Assembly: GCA_965248675.1 (NCBI GenBank)
Contig: CBDFJZ010000003.1
Location: 67,643 to 131,642, forward strand
Length of the DNA: 64,000 bases
Source of the DNA: UBA6627 sp965248675
Lineage (GTDB): Bacteria; Chloroflexota; Dehalococcoidia; UBA2979
Direction: 5' to 3'
Position 1 is the first letter of the stretch, and every line of letters starts with the position of its first letter. Below, piece after piece: positions 41,034-50,256 of this stretch. A program made the position numbers and the translations under genes. The notes below the pieces were generated by a model that did no database searches, was not told the origin of the DNA, and saw nothing but the letters and a program-made list of their open reading frames with translations.

Positions 41034-41707
41034 CCAGGGCGATCCGGATCGCGCCGTCGATCCTGACGGCGGACTTTGGCCGCCTCGCCGACCAGGTCCG
41101 CGCCGCCGAAGCCGCCGGCGTCGACCTGATGCACCTCGACGTGATGGACGGCCACTTCGTGCCGCCACTCAGCTTCGGCACGGAAGTGGTCGCCGCCGTC
41201 CGCGCCGCCACCTCGCTGCCGATCGAGGTGCACCTGATGGTCGAGCGCCCGGGCGAGCACTTCGAAGGCTTCGCGCAGGCCGGCGCCGAGACGCAGATCT
41301 TCCACTACGAGGCTGCCGGCAACCTCGCAACGTCGCGCGCGCTGATCGCGCAACTGCGGGACCTAGGGTGCGCCCCGGCGCTCGCGGTCAATCCCGAGAC
41401 TGGCCTCGGGGAATTCGAGGCGCTGATCCCGGAGCTGAGGCAGGTGACGGTGATGACGATCCGCCCCGGCTGGGGCGGCCAGGCCCTGCGCGAGGATCTG
41501 CTACCGAAGGTCACGGCGGTCCGTGAGGCGGCCGACGCGGCGGGGCTCGAGGGCTTCGTCGTCGAGATCGACGGTGGCGTAAAGCCGCACAATGTCGCGC
41601 GGTGCTCGCAGGCGGGCGCGGATCTGCTGGTGGCCGGATCCGCGGTGTTCAACGACCAGCAAACGCCTGCCGAAGCTGTCGCTGAGCTACGTGCCGCTCT
41701 CAAGTAG
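41030..41707 (+). CDS. rpe: Ribulose-phosphate 3-epimerase
   Basis: The 225-residue TIM barrel interconverts ribulose-5-P and xylulose-5-P. IAPSILTADFGRLADQV at the start, the metal site LMHLDVMDGHFVPPLSFG, IEVHLMVERPG, VMTIRPGWGGQ and EIDGGVKPHN are all conserved. It starts with GTG overlapping the argH stop (GTGA). The pentose phosphate link to arginine is not functional, so it is probably just the last gene of the transcript. It is convergent with rpmB. Confidence 0.95.
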   Translation: MTRAIRIAPSILTADFGRLADQVRAAEAAGVDLMHLDVMDGHFVPPLSFGTEVVAAVRAATSLPIEVHLMVERPGEHFEGFAQAGAETQIFHYEAAGNLATSRALIAQLRDLGCAPALAVNPETGLGEFEALIPELRQVTVMTIRPGWGGQALREDLLPKVTAVREAADAAGLEGFVVEIDGGVKPHNVARCSQAGADLLVAGSAVFNDQQTPAEAVAELRAALK

Positions 41708-41785
41708 CCGTCGACCGAAGTGTTTCGCGGGTACCCATCTGGCGTCGCTCATCGACTCATGCCGACCGACTCGGAAGCTCGCGTA

Positions 41786-41892
41786 AGGCGCGCAGCGCAA
41801 TCCGGACCGGGGGAAGCGGGGGCGGAGCCCCCGTAGGTATGTGGGGTGGGCGGGCGAGCATTCCGAGAGTTTGCAAAACAACGCCGAAGGCG
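41786..41892 (+). repeat. Dispersed intergenic repeat, copy C
   Basis: Third copy of the element at 26614 and 29573. AGGCGCGCAGCGCAATCCGG leads to a 7-bp hairpin CGGGGGC-GGA-GCCCCCG (41817-41833), then GGGTGGGCGGGCGAGC, and ends TTTGCAAAACAACGCCGAAGGCG. It lies in the 314-bp gap between convergent rpe and rpmB, which otherwise holds only the rpmB terminator. Confidence 0.75.
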
Positions 41893-41960
41893 ATCCTCAC
41901 GGCGCGCACACCGCTCCCGCTACCGGCAACGCCGCACGGGGACGTTCCTGAGGCGACCTC

Positions 41961-41995
41961 GGGGGAAAACAAACGCCCGGCGATGCCGGGCGTTT
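41961..41995 (-). terminator. Intrinsic terminator of rpmB
   Basis: AAACGCCCGGC (41971-41981) pairs perfectly with GCCGGGCGTTT (41985-41995) around GAT. Read on the minus strand the stem is followed by GTTTTCCCCC, giving a T-run. It starts 27 bp after the rpmB stop. Confidence 0.9.
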
Positions 41996-42021
41996 CGGGT
42001 TCGAGGGCGATCGGTCCGCCG

Positions 42022-42252
42022 CTAGTACGGCACGCCCTTCTCCTGCATCCGCTTCATCTCGGTGCGCAGATAGTTCGTGTCGACCTTGACCCGCTTCCAC
42101 TTGCCGTCGACGAACATGCGCTTCGTCTGCACGTTCGGCTTGAACTGACGGCTCGTCTTCGGCGCCTTGCGCGCCCAGGCGCCGGAGTGCTTGTGGCGGA
42201 TGCGGCGACCGAACGCCGTTTTCTTCTTCCCGAGGCGCGGAATCCCAGACAT
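42022..42252 (-). CDS. rpmB: 50S ribosomal protein L28
   Basis: The 76-residue basic protein begins MSGIPRLGKKKTAFGRRIRHKHSGAWARKAPKTSRQFKPNVQ. Its pattern (GxxxxxGxxxSHSxxxTxRxFxPNxQ-like with KRMFVDGKWKRVKV) is L28. CxxC pairs of the zinc-binding paralogue are absent. It stands as a single gene with its own terminator. The 135-bp space to the next divergent gene (42253-42387) shows nothing distinctive. Confidence 0.92.
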   Translation of the reverse strand: MSGIPRLGKKKTAFGRRIRHKHSGAWARKAPKTSRQFKPNVQTKRMFVDGKWKRVKVDTNYLRTEMKRMQEKGVPY

Positions 42253-42387
42253 CGTCTGCTCCAGGCTGGTGTGTGAGGTTCGCCGCGAGGGCGTTCAGAA
42301 AGCCTAGCAACGGCCCCTGAGTGCGTCCATGCGGATCGCCCGCCGTTCCCCCGCTAGGATCTACCCTGCGAGGACGGCGCCCACCAC

Positions 42388-43293
42388 ATGACCGATTCGA
42401 CCCTGCTCGCACGCCTGTTGGTCTTGTCCGACCCGCAGATCGGCCTCTATCAATCGATGCTCGCGGAGGCTGAGCAGGTCAACGAACGCTTGGAGGACGC
42501 TGGCCGCCCCCGAATCGAACTCCCGCGGATCGAGGCCCACGAGCGCGAGCAGATCCTGTTCACCGAAGCGATCGCCGCCGCGAACGAAACGCGCCCGGAC
42601 GCCGTCGTCGTCTGCGGCGATATGATCCAGCACTGGGACAGCGACGAGGAGCTCTCGCTCCTCCAGACGATCACTCGCGGGCTCGATCCGTCGATCCCGA
42701 TCCACTGGGTCCCCGGCAACCACGATGTGGCCCCCGACACGTTCCGGCCGACGACCGAGGCACTCGCGCGCTATCACGAGGCGTTTGGTCCCGACCGGTA
42801 CTCCGTCGAGCTCGGCCGGGTACGTCTGATCGTCATCAACAGCACGAGCCTGCACTCGCCCGAGTTCGTGCCGGCCGAGCGCGACGCAAACCTTGGCTTC
42901 ATGGAAGCTGAGCTGGCCGCGGCAGACCGCCAGGATCAGATCCCGATCGTGTGCTCCCATCACCCGTGGTTCCTCGACCCGAATCACCCCGCCGCCCACC
43001 TTGCCCTCCCCGAAGAGCAGCGGAACCGATTGCTGGAGATCGCGAAGAACGGACGGCTACGCACACTGTTCGCGGGGCACATCCACGGGAACAACGTCGA
43101 CGCGCGCGGCGACCTCCAGCAGATCACCACCACCGCCACCGGGCTCCCGTTTCGCGACGACCCCTCCGGCTACCGCATCGTCGAGGTCTACGCCGATCGG
43201 GTGGAGCACCGCGCCCACGCGCTGCCATCGGGACCCGGCCTGCAGGCCGAGGCCGCGCTCATCTGGCGCACCCGATCGCTCGAGGTCGACTGA
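42388..43293 (+). CDS. Calcineurin-like metallophosphoesterase
   Basis: The 301-residue protein has the metal ligands of the family: Asp15-x-Gln in VLSDPQIG, GDMIQ, GNHD, SHHPW and GHIHGN. The N-terminal 55 residues after the first motif (RLEDAGRPRIELPRIEAHEREQ) form an unusual helical insert. Relatives act as protein or nucleotide phosphatases (CPPED1 type). Cytosolic by lack of signal. Substrate unknown. It is followed 80 bp later by recG. Confidence 0.88.
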   Translation: MTDSTLLARLLVLSDPQIGLYQSMLAEAEQVNERLEDAGRPRIELPRIEAHEREQILFTEAIAAANETRPDAVVVCGDMIQHWDSDEELSLLQTITRGLDPSIPIHWVPGNHDVAPDTFRPTTEALARYHEAFGPDRYSVELGRVRLIVINSTSLHSPEFVPAERDANLGFMEAELAAADRQDQIPIVCSHHPWFLDPNHPAAHLALPEEQRNRLLEIAKNGRLRTLFAGHIHGNNVDARGDLQQITTTATGLPFRDDPSGYRIVEVYADRVEHRAHALPSGPGLQAEAALIWRTRSLEVD

Positions 43294-43373
43294 TCGGGCG
43301 CGCCCGCCCCCGTAAGATGGGCATCTCCCCCGTCACGAGGGCTGCATGACCGACCTTCCGCCGATCGGCCGCA

Positions 43374-45941
43374 ATGAGCGCTGACCTCACCCGCCTCGGC
43401 GCCGTGCTGACCCGCGAACTCCAGGCTGACGCCGGCAACGCCCTGGTCGAAGGCGGCCTCGACGAGTTGTTGCGCCTCCAGGCGCGCGACGAGCAGCCGG
43501 GCTCGCCGCTGCTGAGGATGGTCGCCGCGCTGCCGCCCGCCGGCTACCGCTCGCTCGAGGCCGACGAACGCCGCACCTGGCTCCGCCGCGCGTTGGCGAC
43601 GATCCGCCGTGAGGAAGCGCTGACGAAGGAGCTGACGCCCACGAACGGCCGCGCTGACGGCCGCGCCGCGAAGGTACATCCGAAGCCCGCGGCGTCGAAA
43701 GCCCCGGCGAAGCCCGCACCAAAGAAGACGAAACCTCGGAAGCGCACGCCCGCGAAACGCGCGGCCGACGTCCCGGCGGCGCAGACCCCCGCCGGTACAC
43801 GCCAGCTTGGCCTCGAGCTTCCGATCGCCAGTGCCGGCTCGCGGCTCGGCAAGGCCAACCTCACGCGCCTCGAGAAGCTCGGTATTCACACCGTCGCCGA
43901 CGCGCTGCGACACTTCCCGAACCGCCACCAGGATTTCTCGCAGACCGTCCCGATCACTCACCTCCAGGTCGACCGCGAGCAGACGATCCGAGGCGTCGTC
44001 GATCGCGCACGCGAGATCCGGATGGGGCGCGGCGGCCGCATGCGCTCCACCGAGGCGACGATCAGCGACGCGTCGGGCGCCTCGATCCGCGTCACCTGGT
44101 TCAACCAGCCGTTCATCGCGAAGTCGCTGCCCGCCGGCACGCCGATCGCCCTCGCCGGCCGCGTCACCGTCTTCCGAGGCCGCCCGACGTTCCAGAACCC
44201 GGAGTTCGAGCGCCTCGAGCTGAACGCTGACGGCACCCACACCGGCCGCCTCATCCCCGTCTACCCGCTCACCTCGGGCCTGCCGCAGCGCACGCTGCGC
44301 GGCATGATCGCGAACCTCCTCGAGCGCTACGGCGATCACCTCGAGGATCCACTGCCGCCGGCGATCCGCGAGAAGCACGGTGTGCTCGGCTACGCCGAGG
44401 CGGTCCGCCAGATCCACTACCCGGAGAGCCAGGAGCAGCTTGCCGAGGCCCGCCGCCGGCTGGCCTTCGATGAGCTGCTGGCGATCCAGGTCGGCGTGCA
44501 GACGCGCAAGCGCGAATGGCAGACCAGCGGCGACGCCCCGCTCGTCGACGATCACGCGCTGGCGGATGGGTTCCTGGAGACGTTGCCGTTCACGCTCACC
44601 GGCGCGCAGGAGCGTGTCCTCCGCGAGGTGCGCGACGACCTCGCCCGCACACTGCCGATGTCGCGCCTCCTCGAGGGCGACGTCGGGTCCGGCAAGACCG
44701 CCGTCGCGCTGGCGGTGATGCTCGACCTCGTGTCGGCCGGCTATCAGTCGGTGATGATGGCGCCCACCGAGGTGCTCTCCGAACAGCACTTCCGCACGCT
44801 CTGCAGGCTGCTCTCTGGCGAGCCCGAGCCGCCGCTCAACGGCATGGTCAAGGCCGGCGGCGAATCGTTCCGGATCGTGCTGCTCACCGGGTCGACGAAG
44901 GCGAAGCAGCGACGCGACGCCCTCGATGCGATCAAGCACGGCGGCGCGCAGATCATCGTCGGCACCCACGCGCTCATCCAGGAGAGTGTGGAATACCACC
45001 GGCTCGGCCTCGCCGTCGTCGACGAGCAGCACCGCTTCGGCGTGATGCAGCGCGGCGAACTCCGGCGGCGCGGACAAGCCGCCCAGGGCGAATCGCACAC
45101 CCCGCACCTGCTGGTCATGTCCGCGACGCCGATTCCGCGCTCGCTGGCGCTGACCGTCTTCGGCGACCTCGATCTGTCGGTGATCGACGAGATGCCGGCC
45201 GGCCGCACGCCAATCGCAACGAAGTGGCTGACGCCGATCGAGCGCCCCGAGGCGTTCGCGCACATTCGCCGCGAGATCGAGGCCGGCCACCAGGCCTTCG
45301 TGATCTGCCCGCTCGTCGAGGACTCCGCCCTCGTCGAGTCCCGCGCCGCAACCGAGGAATACGAGCGCCTGCGTACCGAGGAATACCCCGACCTCGCGGA
45401 TCGGATCGCGCTCCTCCACGGCCGCATGTCCTCGAAGGACAAGGACGCCGTGATGCGCGCCTTCGTCGCCGAGGAGACGTCCATCCTCGTCTCCACCGCC
45501 GTCGTCGAGGTCGGCATTGACATCCCGAGCGCGACCGTGATGGCGATCGAGGGCGCCGACCGCTTCGGCCTCGCGCAGATGCACCAGTTTCGAGGCCGTG
45601 TCGGCCGCGGCGAGCACCCCTCCTACTGCTACCTGCTCTCCGACGACCCGTCTGACGACGCCCAGGAGCGCCTCTCCGTTCTGGAGCGCACGACCGACGG
45701 CTTCGCGCTCGCCCAGGCCGACCTCGAGCTGCGCGGTCCCGGCGACCTCTACGGCACCGCCCAGAGCGGCATCCCGACGCTCCGCGTCGCCTCGCTGCTC
45801 GATGCCCCGCTGATCGACGCCACCCGCCGCGAGGCCGAAGAGCTGATCGCAGCCGACCCCGACCTCAAGGCGCCCGAACACCAGGCGCTGCGCTATTCGA
45901 TCGCGGCGCTCACCTCCGACCTCGTCGCCGAGCAGCACTAG
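43374..45941 (+). CDS. recG: ATP-dependent DNA helicase RecG
   Basis: The 855-residue protein reverses stalled replication forks. An N-terminal region of about 150 residues is specific: helical, then a Lys/Pro/Ala-rich linker at 100-140 (KPAASKAPAKPAPKKTKPRK). The wedge/OB domain follows (residues 155-310: LEKLGIHTVADALRHFPNRHQDFS). Walker A EGDVGSGKTAVA, DEQHRFGVMQRGELR, MSATPIPRSLALT, HGRMSSKDKDAVM and the GRVGRGEH motif VI are intact. Length exceeds E. coli RecG (693) mainly through the N-terminus, as in other Chloroflexota and actinobacteria. Confidence 0.96.
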   Translation: MSADLTRLGAVLTRELQADAGNALVEGGLDELLRLQARDEQPGSPLLRMVAALPPAGYRSLEADERRTWLRRALATIRREEALTKELTPTNGRADGRAAKVHPKPAASKAPAKPAPKKTKPRKRTPAKRAADVPAAQTPAGTRQLGLELPIASAGSRLGKANLTRLEKLGIHTVADALRHFPNRHQDFSQTVPITHLQVDREQTIRGVVDRAREIRMGRGGRMRSTEATISDASGASIRVTWFNQPFIAKSLPAGTPIALAGRVTVFRGRPTFQNPEFERLELNADGTHTGRLIPVYPLTSGLPQRTLRGMIANLLERYGDHLEDPLPPAIREKHGVLGYAEAVRQIHYPESQEQLAEARRRLAFDELLAIQVGVQTRKREWQTSGDAPLVDDHALADGFLETLPFTLTGAQERVLREVRDDLARTLPMSRLLEGDVGSGKTAVALAVMLDLVSAGYQSVMMAPTEVLSEQHFRTLCRLLSGEPEPPLNGMVKAGGESFRIVLLTGSTKAKQRRDALDAIKHGGAQIIVGTHALIQESVEYHRLGLAVVDEQHRFGVMQRGELRRRGQAAQGESHTPHLLVMSATPIPRSLALTVFGDLDLSVIDEMPAGRTPIATKWLTPIERPEAFAHIRREIEAGHQAFVICPLVEDSALVESRAATEEYERLRTEEYPDLADRIALLHGRMSSKDKDAVMRAFVAEETSILVSTAVVEVGIDIPSATVMAIEGADRFGLAQMHQFRGRVGRGEHPSYCYLLSDDPSDDAQERLSVLERTTDGFALAQADLELRGPGDLYGTAQSGIPTLRVASLLDAPLIDATRREAEELIAADPDLKAPEHQALRYSIAALTSDLVAEQH

Positions 45942-45947
45942 CCCCCC

Positions 45948-46565
45948 ATGCCCTCGGAACGTCGCATCGCCCGCATTCGCCAGGTGCTCGAACGTCGCCA
46001 GAACGACCTCTCGGTGGTGATCGAGAACATCTGGGACCCGCACAATGCCTCGGCGATCGTGCGCAGCGCGGACGGCTTCGCCGCCGGCACCGTTCACCTC
46101 CTCTACACGGTCGAGGAGGTGCCCGACCTCTCGCGGGGCGTCTCTGCCTACACCGACAAGTGGACGACGATCGAACACCACGACGCCGCAACCGACCTGA
46201 TCGAGGCGCTCCGCACGCGCGACCAGCGTATCTACGTCACCCACCTCGACGAGAACGCCATCGACTACCTCGAAATCGACTGGACGCAGCCGGCTGCGCT
46301 CGTCCTCGGCAACGAGCAGCGCGGCTGTTCGCAGGCGCTGCTCGCCACCGCGGACGAGCGCGTCCAGATCCCGATGCTCGGCTTCGCCCAGTCGTTCAAC
46401 GTCTCGGTCGCCGCCGCGGTCATCCTCGCCGAGGCCGCTCGCCAGCGTCGCGCGGCCGGCCTCCTCGAGCCCTCGTGGAGCGACGCGAAACAGCGCCTCC
46501 TCGATTACTGGATCGCGCGCGAGGAGGCTCGCGAGCAGCGGCGGCCTCCGCCGGAAGCGCCCTGA
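45948..46565 (+). CDS. SpoU/TrmH-family RNA 2'-O-methyltransferase
   Basis: The 205-residue SPOUT protein shows MPSERRIARIRQVLERRQNDLSVVIENIWDPHNASAIVRSADGF at the start, LVLGNEQRGCSQALLATAD and FAQSFNVSVAAAVILAEAARQR, the SAM-knot motifs. It resembles TrmH (tRNA Gm18) with NxxAxxRSxD and NVSVA. It acts in the cytosol on tRNA or rRNA. It starts 6 bp after recG, so likely co-transcribed; TrmH next to RecG is a known common arrangement. Confidence 0.9.
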   Translation: MPSERRIARIRQVLERRQNDLSVVIENIWDPHNASAIVRSADGFAAGTVHLLYTVEEVPDLSRGVSAYTDKWTTIEHHDAATDLIEALRTRDQRIYVTHLDENAIDYLEIDWTQPAALVLGNEQRGCSQALLATADERVQIPMLGFAQSFNVSVAAAVILAEAARQRRAAGLLEPSWSDAKQRLLDYWIAREEAREQRRPPPEAP

Positions 46566-46612
46566 CCGGCGCGCGCGGGGAGCGCCTTGGGGCCCCGCGT
46601 ACGTTCCGAGCG

Positions 46613-47731
46613 CTACTGCACGTACCGGAACGACTCAGCCATCGCTTTGATCTGATGGATGAGTTCGTCCGCTCTGGACTCCGGACTCGACCCGATCATC
46701 TGGAACCACGAACCGTTAGGTAGAAAGAGGATCACCTGGTATGGCCAGATCGGCTCACCCTCGTTGAACCCGGAGCCCTCGATAACGAGGCCGGGCAGAC
46801 CATCGATCGAGATCGGATCGGGCCCGGACGTGACCTCGGGCTCCGCATCGATCGGCCCAGGCCCCAGCGAGGCGAACAAGTTGAGTGCGGCTTCCTCTTG
46901 GGCGTCGGCCGGCACCGTCGCCAGGGATGGGGAAACGATGAAGTTCGCGCTCTCACCGGCGCTGTAGCTTCTACTGCCGGCAACAAGCTGTTCGGCACCG
47001 AATGATGGACCGGGATCGAAAGTGAACAGCGGTCCGTCCACGTGCTCATGGACGAATCCGGGCGTCCACACAGCGCAGACCAGAACGTCGCGGAGCAACT
47101 CGAGCTGGTCGTCGGCAAACGCGGTCGGTACCTGTGCGGTCAGCATCAGTGTCGCGCCCGCGTCATTGTCGCCGAGGACGACGATCCACTTCTCGAACCG
47201 AGTCCCACCGCCAGACTGCCAGCCGCGCACGATATAGCCGTCCCGCTGGTCGACGGTGATCTCGTCATACGCGATGGACACCACGCCCTGCTGCGCTTCG
47301 AGCAAGCCGAGGAATCCCTCGATGTCGTCGGTGATCACCTCCTCCAGCGGCGCAGGGAGCTCGAGCACCACGACTGAGCCAGACGTGTCGTCGTCGAACA
47401 GACCCGTGAAGTTCAGCGCGACGTAGAAGCTGGCCGGGACTGGAACCGCAACGGAAGTGTCTGGGATACCAGTCGCAGCGCCAAGCGTTCCCCGACATTC
47501 GGCCTGAGTCACGGGCGGAGCGATCTCCGCCGTCGGCGTCGAAGCCGGTGGCGGTAGGACCGGGGTCTGGGACTCGGTCGCGGTTGTCGTCGGTGCGACG
47601 CGGTCCGCCTCTGCGGCCGGCGTGGCCGAAGCTGGGTCCCCCGAATTGCAAGCTGAAAACCCGAGTAGCACAAACGCGGCCCCGATGGCCAGTGCCCCGG
47701 CTCGGCCTCGGGCGATCGCGCACCCAAACAT
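46613..47731 (-). CDS. Secreted lipoprotein of unknown function
   Basis: The 372-residue protein has a lipoprotein signal (MFGCAIARGRAGALAIGAAFVLLGFSAC, Cys28), a Thr/Pro linker (TTTATESQTPVLPPPASTPTAEIAPP) and a beta-rich domain that looks duplicated: VPASFYVALNFTGLF...ITDDIEGFLGLLEAQQG and PGPSFGAEQLVAGSRSYSAG. No family is recognised. Surface-anchored by inference. It is convergent with the TrmH-like gene (47 bp). Confidence 0.75.
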   Translation of the reverse strand: MFGCAIARGRAGALAIGAAFVLLGFSACNSGDPASATPAAEADRVAPTTTATESQTPVLPPPASTPTAEIAPPVTQAECRGTLGAATGIPDTSVAVPVPASFYVALNFTGLFDDDTSGSVVVLELPAPLEEVITDDIEGFLGLLEAQQGVVSIAYDEITVDQRDGYIVRGWQSGGGTRFEKWIVVLGDNDAGATLMLTAQVPTAFADDQLELLRDVLVCAVWTPGFVHEHVDGPLFTFDPGPSFGAEQLVAGSRSYSAGESANFIVSPSLATVPADAQEEAALNLFASLGPGPIDAEPEVTSGPDPISIDGLPGLVIEGSGFNEGEPIWPYQVILFLPNGSWFQMIGSSPESRADELIHQIKAMAESFRYVQ

Positions 47732-47907
47732 CCGCGTCCACCTCTCTCACCCGGACCGTAGGTGCCGCTCAACGTTTCGTCGATAGTCGAGTGTCAGTGG
47801 GTCGTGGGAATAACGCCACCTACTTCACCTGTCACTCGGCCGCGGGCCGCCGCTGGCTCCCTGATCCGGCGCAACGCGCGGTACGCTCGCTCCGAGGAGC
47901 CTCCCCC

Positions 47908-48420
47908 ATGCCCGAACCGCACGACGACGATCTCGAGGAACAACCCGCGCCGCGACGGCGCTCGCTGATCGGCCGCCTCCTTCGCGCGTTCATCCTCGTG
48001 AATGTGGCGTTCGCGCTGATCTCGGTTGGGATCGCGCTGTTCCTGAAGCTCACTCACGCGTCCCTCGGTGACGAGGACAGCGACGAACTCGACCTGGTGA
48101 CGATCTTCAACGGTCTCGAGCTGAAGAGTCGAGCCACCTCGTTTCGGGGCGGGACGTGGACCATCATGTTCGGCGGCGGCGACATTGACCTCCGTGAGGC
48201 GACGCTCGATCCGGACGGCGGGACGCTTCACGTGCACACGATCATGGGCGGCGGCGACGTCAAGGTGCCGGACGACTGGAACGTGGAGCTCAACTCCCTC
48301 GCGCTGATGGGCGGCGCGGCGCAGATGCGCCCGAACGCGACCTCTGACCCGTACGCGCCGGCCCTGCGCATCGAGGCACGCGCGATCATGGGTGGGTTCA
48401 GCGTCACCGGCGAGGAATAG
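47908..48420 (+). CDS. LiaF-like cell-wall stress response protein
   Basis: The 170-residue protein starts MPEPHDDDLEEQPAPRRRSLIGRLLRAF. One TM helix (FILVNVAFALISVGIALFLKL) follows, then a C-terminal domain with IMFGGGDIDLREATLDPDGGTLHVHTIMGGGDVKVPDDWNVELNSLALMGGA, the LiaF/YvqF C-terminal pattern. LiaF-type proteins modulate envelope-stress two-component systems; no such genes are adjacent. Start by Met 47908; upstream sequence contains no better start. It is divergent from the secreted lipoprotein and followed by argS. Confidence 0.8.
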   Translation: MPEPHDDDLEEQPAPRRRSLIGRLLRAFILVNVAFALISVGIALFLKLTHASLGDEDSDELDLVTIFNGLELKSRATSFRGGTWTIMFGGGDIDLREATLDPDGGTLHVHTIMGGGDVKVPDDWNVELNSLALMGGAAQMRPNATSDPYAPALRIEARAIMGGFSVTGEE

Positions 48421-48544
48421 CCCACCTCGCCCGCCCATATCCCCCGCGATACACTCGCCCGCAACCGATACTCCCGACCTGAGACGGCGCACTCAACTCC
48501 CCCTGGGCGGCGCCACCTTCCGAGGCACGCGCGAGGTCCAACCT

Positions 48545-50206
48545 GTGATTCGCGACGAGATCCGAGCACTCGTGGAGCAGGCGCTCGTGGCCGCACAGGC
48601 CGCGGGTGACATCCCTCAGTTCGCCGCGCCCGAGGTGACCGTCGAGCATCCTCAGCGACCGGAACATGGCGACTTCTCCGCCAACCTCCCGCTGCGCATT
48701 CAGGGCCTCGCGAAGATGAAGGCGATCGAGGTCGCCGAGGCCCTCCGCGAGCATGTACCCGAACACGAGGCGGTCTCCGACGTCAACGTGGCGCCACCTG
48801 GGTTCCTCAACCTCTACCTCGACGCCGGATGGGTGACCCGGCAGATTGCTCCGATCATCGCCGCTGGCGCTAACTACGCCGCGACCGATCGCTTCGCAGG
48901 GCAGCGCGCGCAGATCGAGTACGTCTCCGCGAACCCCACCGGTCCGATTCACGTCGGGAACGGCCGAGGTGCCGCGATCGGCTCGACGCTCGCGAACGTC
49001 ATGCGCGCCGCCGGCTACGAAGTGGAGCAGGAGTACTACGTCAACGATGCCGGTACCCAGGTCGCGATCTTCGGGCGCACGCTCTATGCGCGCTACCAGC
49101 AGCTCTTCGGGCGCGACGTCGAGATCCCGGAGAACGGCTACCCGGGCGAGTACATGATCACGATCGCCGAAGCGGTCAAGGAGGCGCACGGCGACTCGTT
49201 CCTCCGCCCCGCCGGCGATGACGCCGACCCGCAGCTCGGCCAGATCGGGATCGACGTCCAGGTCGAGAGCATCCGCAACGACCTCGGGCTGATGCGCGTC
49301 GAGTACGACGAGTGGTTCTCCGAGCGTTCGCTGATGACCGAGGGCGGGCCGTACGACGGAGTGCTCCAGCTCTTGCGCGACCAGGACTACGTGGCGGAGC
49401 GCGACGGCGCGGTCTGGTTCACCTCGACCGAGGTCGGCGAGTCGAAGGACAACGTCCTGATCCGTTCGGACGGCCAGCCCACTTACTACGCGACCGACAT
49501 CGCCTACCACTACAACAAGTTCGTCACCCGCGGCTTCGACCGCGTGATCGACATCTGGGGCGCTGACCACCAGGGTCACGTCTCCCGCGTGAAGGCCGGC
49601 GTCGGCGCCGTGGGCGCCGATCCCGAGGCGCTCGACATCCTGCTCTACCAGCTCGTCACGCTGAAGCGCGGCGGCGAGGTGGTGATGCTCTCGAAGCGCG
49701 CCGGCGAGATCGTCACGCTCAGTGACGTGATCGACGAGGTGGGCGTCGACGCGACGCGCTTCTTCTTCCTCAGTCCCTCCGCCAACCAGGCGATGGACTT
49801 CGACCTCGACCTTGCGAAGAAGCAGTCCGACGAAAACCCGGTCTACTACGTGCAGTACGCGCACGCTCGGATCGCCGGGGTCATCGACAAGGCGCGCGAG
49901 GAGGGCCGGTCGTCAGACGGCGCCGACGCCTCGCTGCTCACGCACGAGGCGGAGCAGACGCTGGTCCGCAAGCTGCTGCTGCTGCCCGAAGTCCTCGAAA
50001 CGGTCGTCGACGACCTGGCGCCCCATCACCTCACGCACTACGCGCAGGAGCTGGCGCAGGCGTTCCACACCTTCTACACGCAGTGCCGCGTGATCAGCGA
50101 CGACCAGGCGCTGACCAGCGCCCGCCTGCTGCTCCTCGAGGCGGCGCGCGTCGCCCTCGCGCGCACGCTCACGCTGATGGGCATCTCGACGCCCGACCAG
50201 ATGTAG
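48545..50206 (+). CDS. argS: Arginyl-tRNA synthetase
   Basis: The 553-residue class I synthetase starts at GTG 48545 (VIRDEIRALVEQALVAAQ). The N-terminal Add-1 domain is followed by the HIGH motif region SANPTGPIHVGNGRGAAIG, and DIWGADHQGHVSR. The KMSKS-like segment is MLSKRAGEIVTL, as in many ArgRS. DRVIDIW and FDLDLAKKQSDENPVYYVQYAHARI are typical. The C-terminal anticodon-binding domain ends LARTLTLMGISTPDQM. It is followed by trpS 50 bp later. Confidence 0.96.
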   Translation: MIRDEIRALVEQALVAAQAAGDIPQFAAPEVTVEHPQRPEHGDFSANLPLRIQGLAKMKAIEVAEALREHVPEHEAVSDVNVAPPGFLNLYLDAGWVTRQIAPIIAAGANYAATDRFAGQRAQIEYVSANPTGPIHVGNGRGAAIGSTLANVMRAAGYEVEQEYYVNDAGTQVAIFGRTLYARYQQLFGRDVEIPENGYPGEYMITIAEAVKEAHGDSFLRPAGDDADPQLGQIGIDVQVESIRNDLGLMRVEYDEWFSERSLMTEGGPYDGVLQLLRDQDYVAERDGAVWFTSTEVGESKDNVLIRSDGQPTYYATDIAYHYNKFVTRGFDRVIDIWGADHQGHVSRVKAGVGAVGADPEALDILLYQLVTLKRGGEVVMLSKRAGEIVTLSDVIDEVGVDATRFFFLSPSANQAMDFDLDLAKKQSDENPVYYVQYAHARIAGVIDKAREEGRSSDGADASLLTHEAEQTLVRKLLLLPEVLETVVDDLAPHHLTHYAQELAQAFHTFYTQCRVISDDQALTSARLLLLEAARVALARTLTLMGISTPDQM

Positions 50207-50256
50207 GCGAGACTCCCGCGATGGCCGACGGCGCCCGCGACCGAAGGGAGCACGCG

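Noticed and set aside
43188..46244. A 1018-codon open frame on the minus strand
   Set aside because: It lies opposite recG and part of the phosphoesterase and SpoU genes, has low-complexity Arg/Val/Asp-rich sequence, and no motif. Long antisense frames are expected in high-GC DNA.
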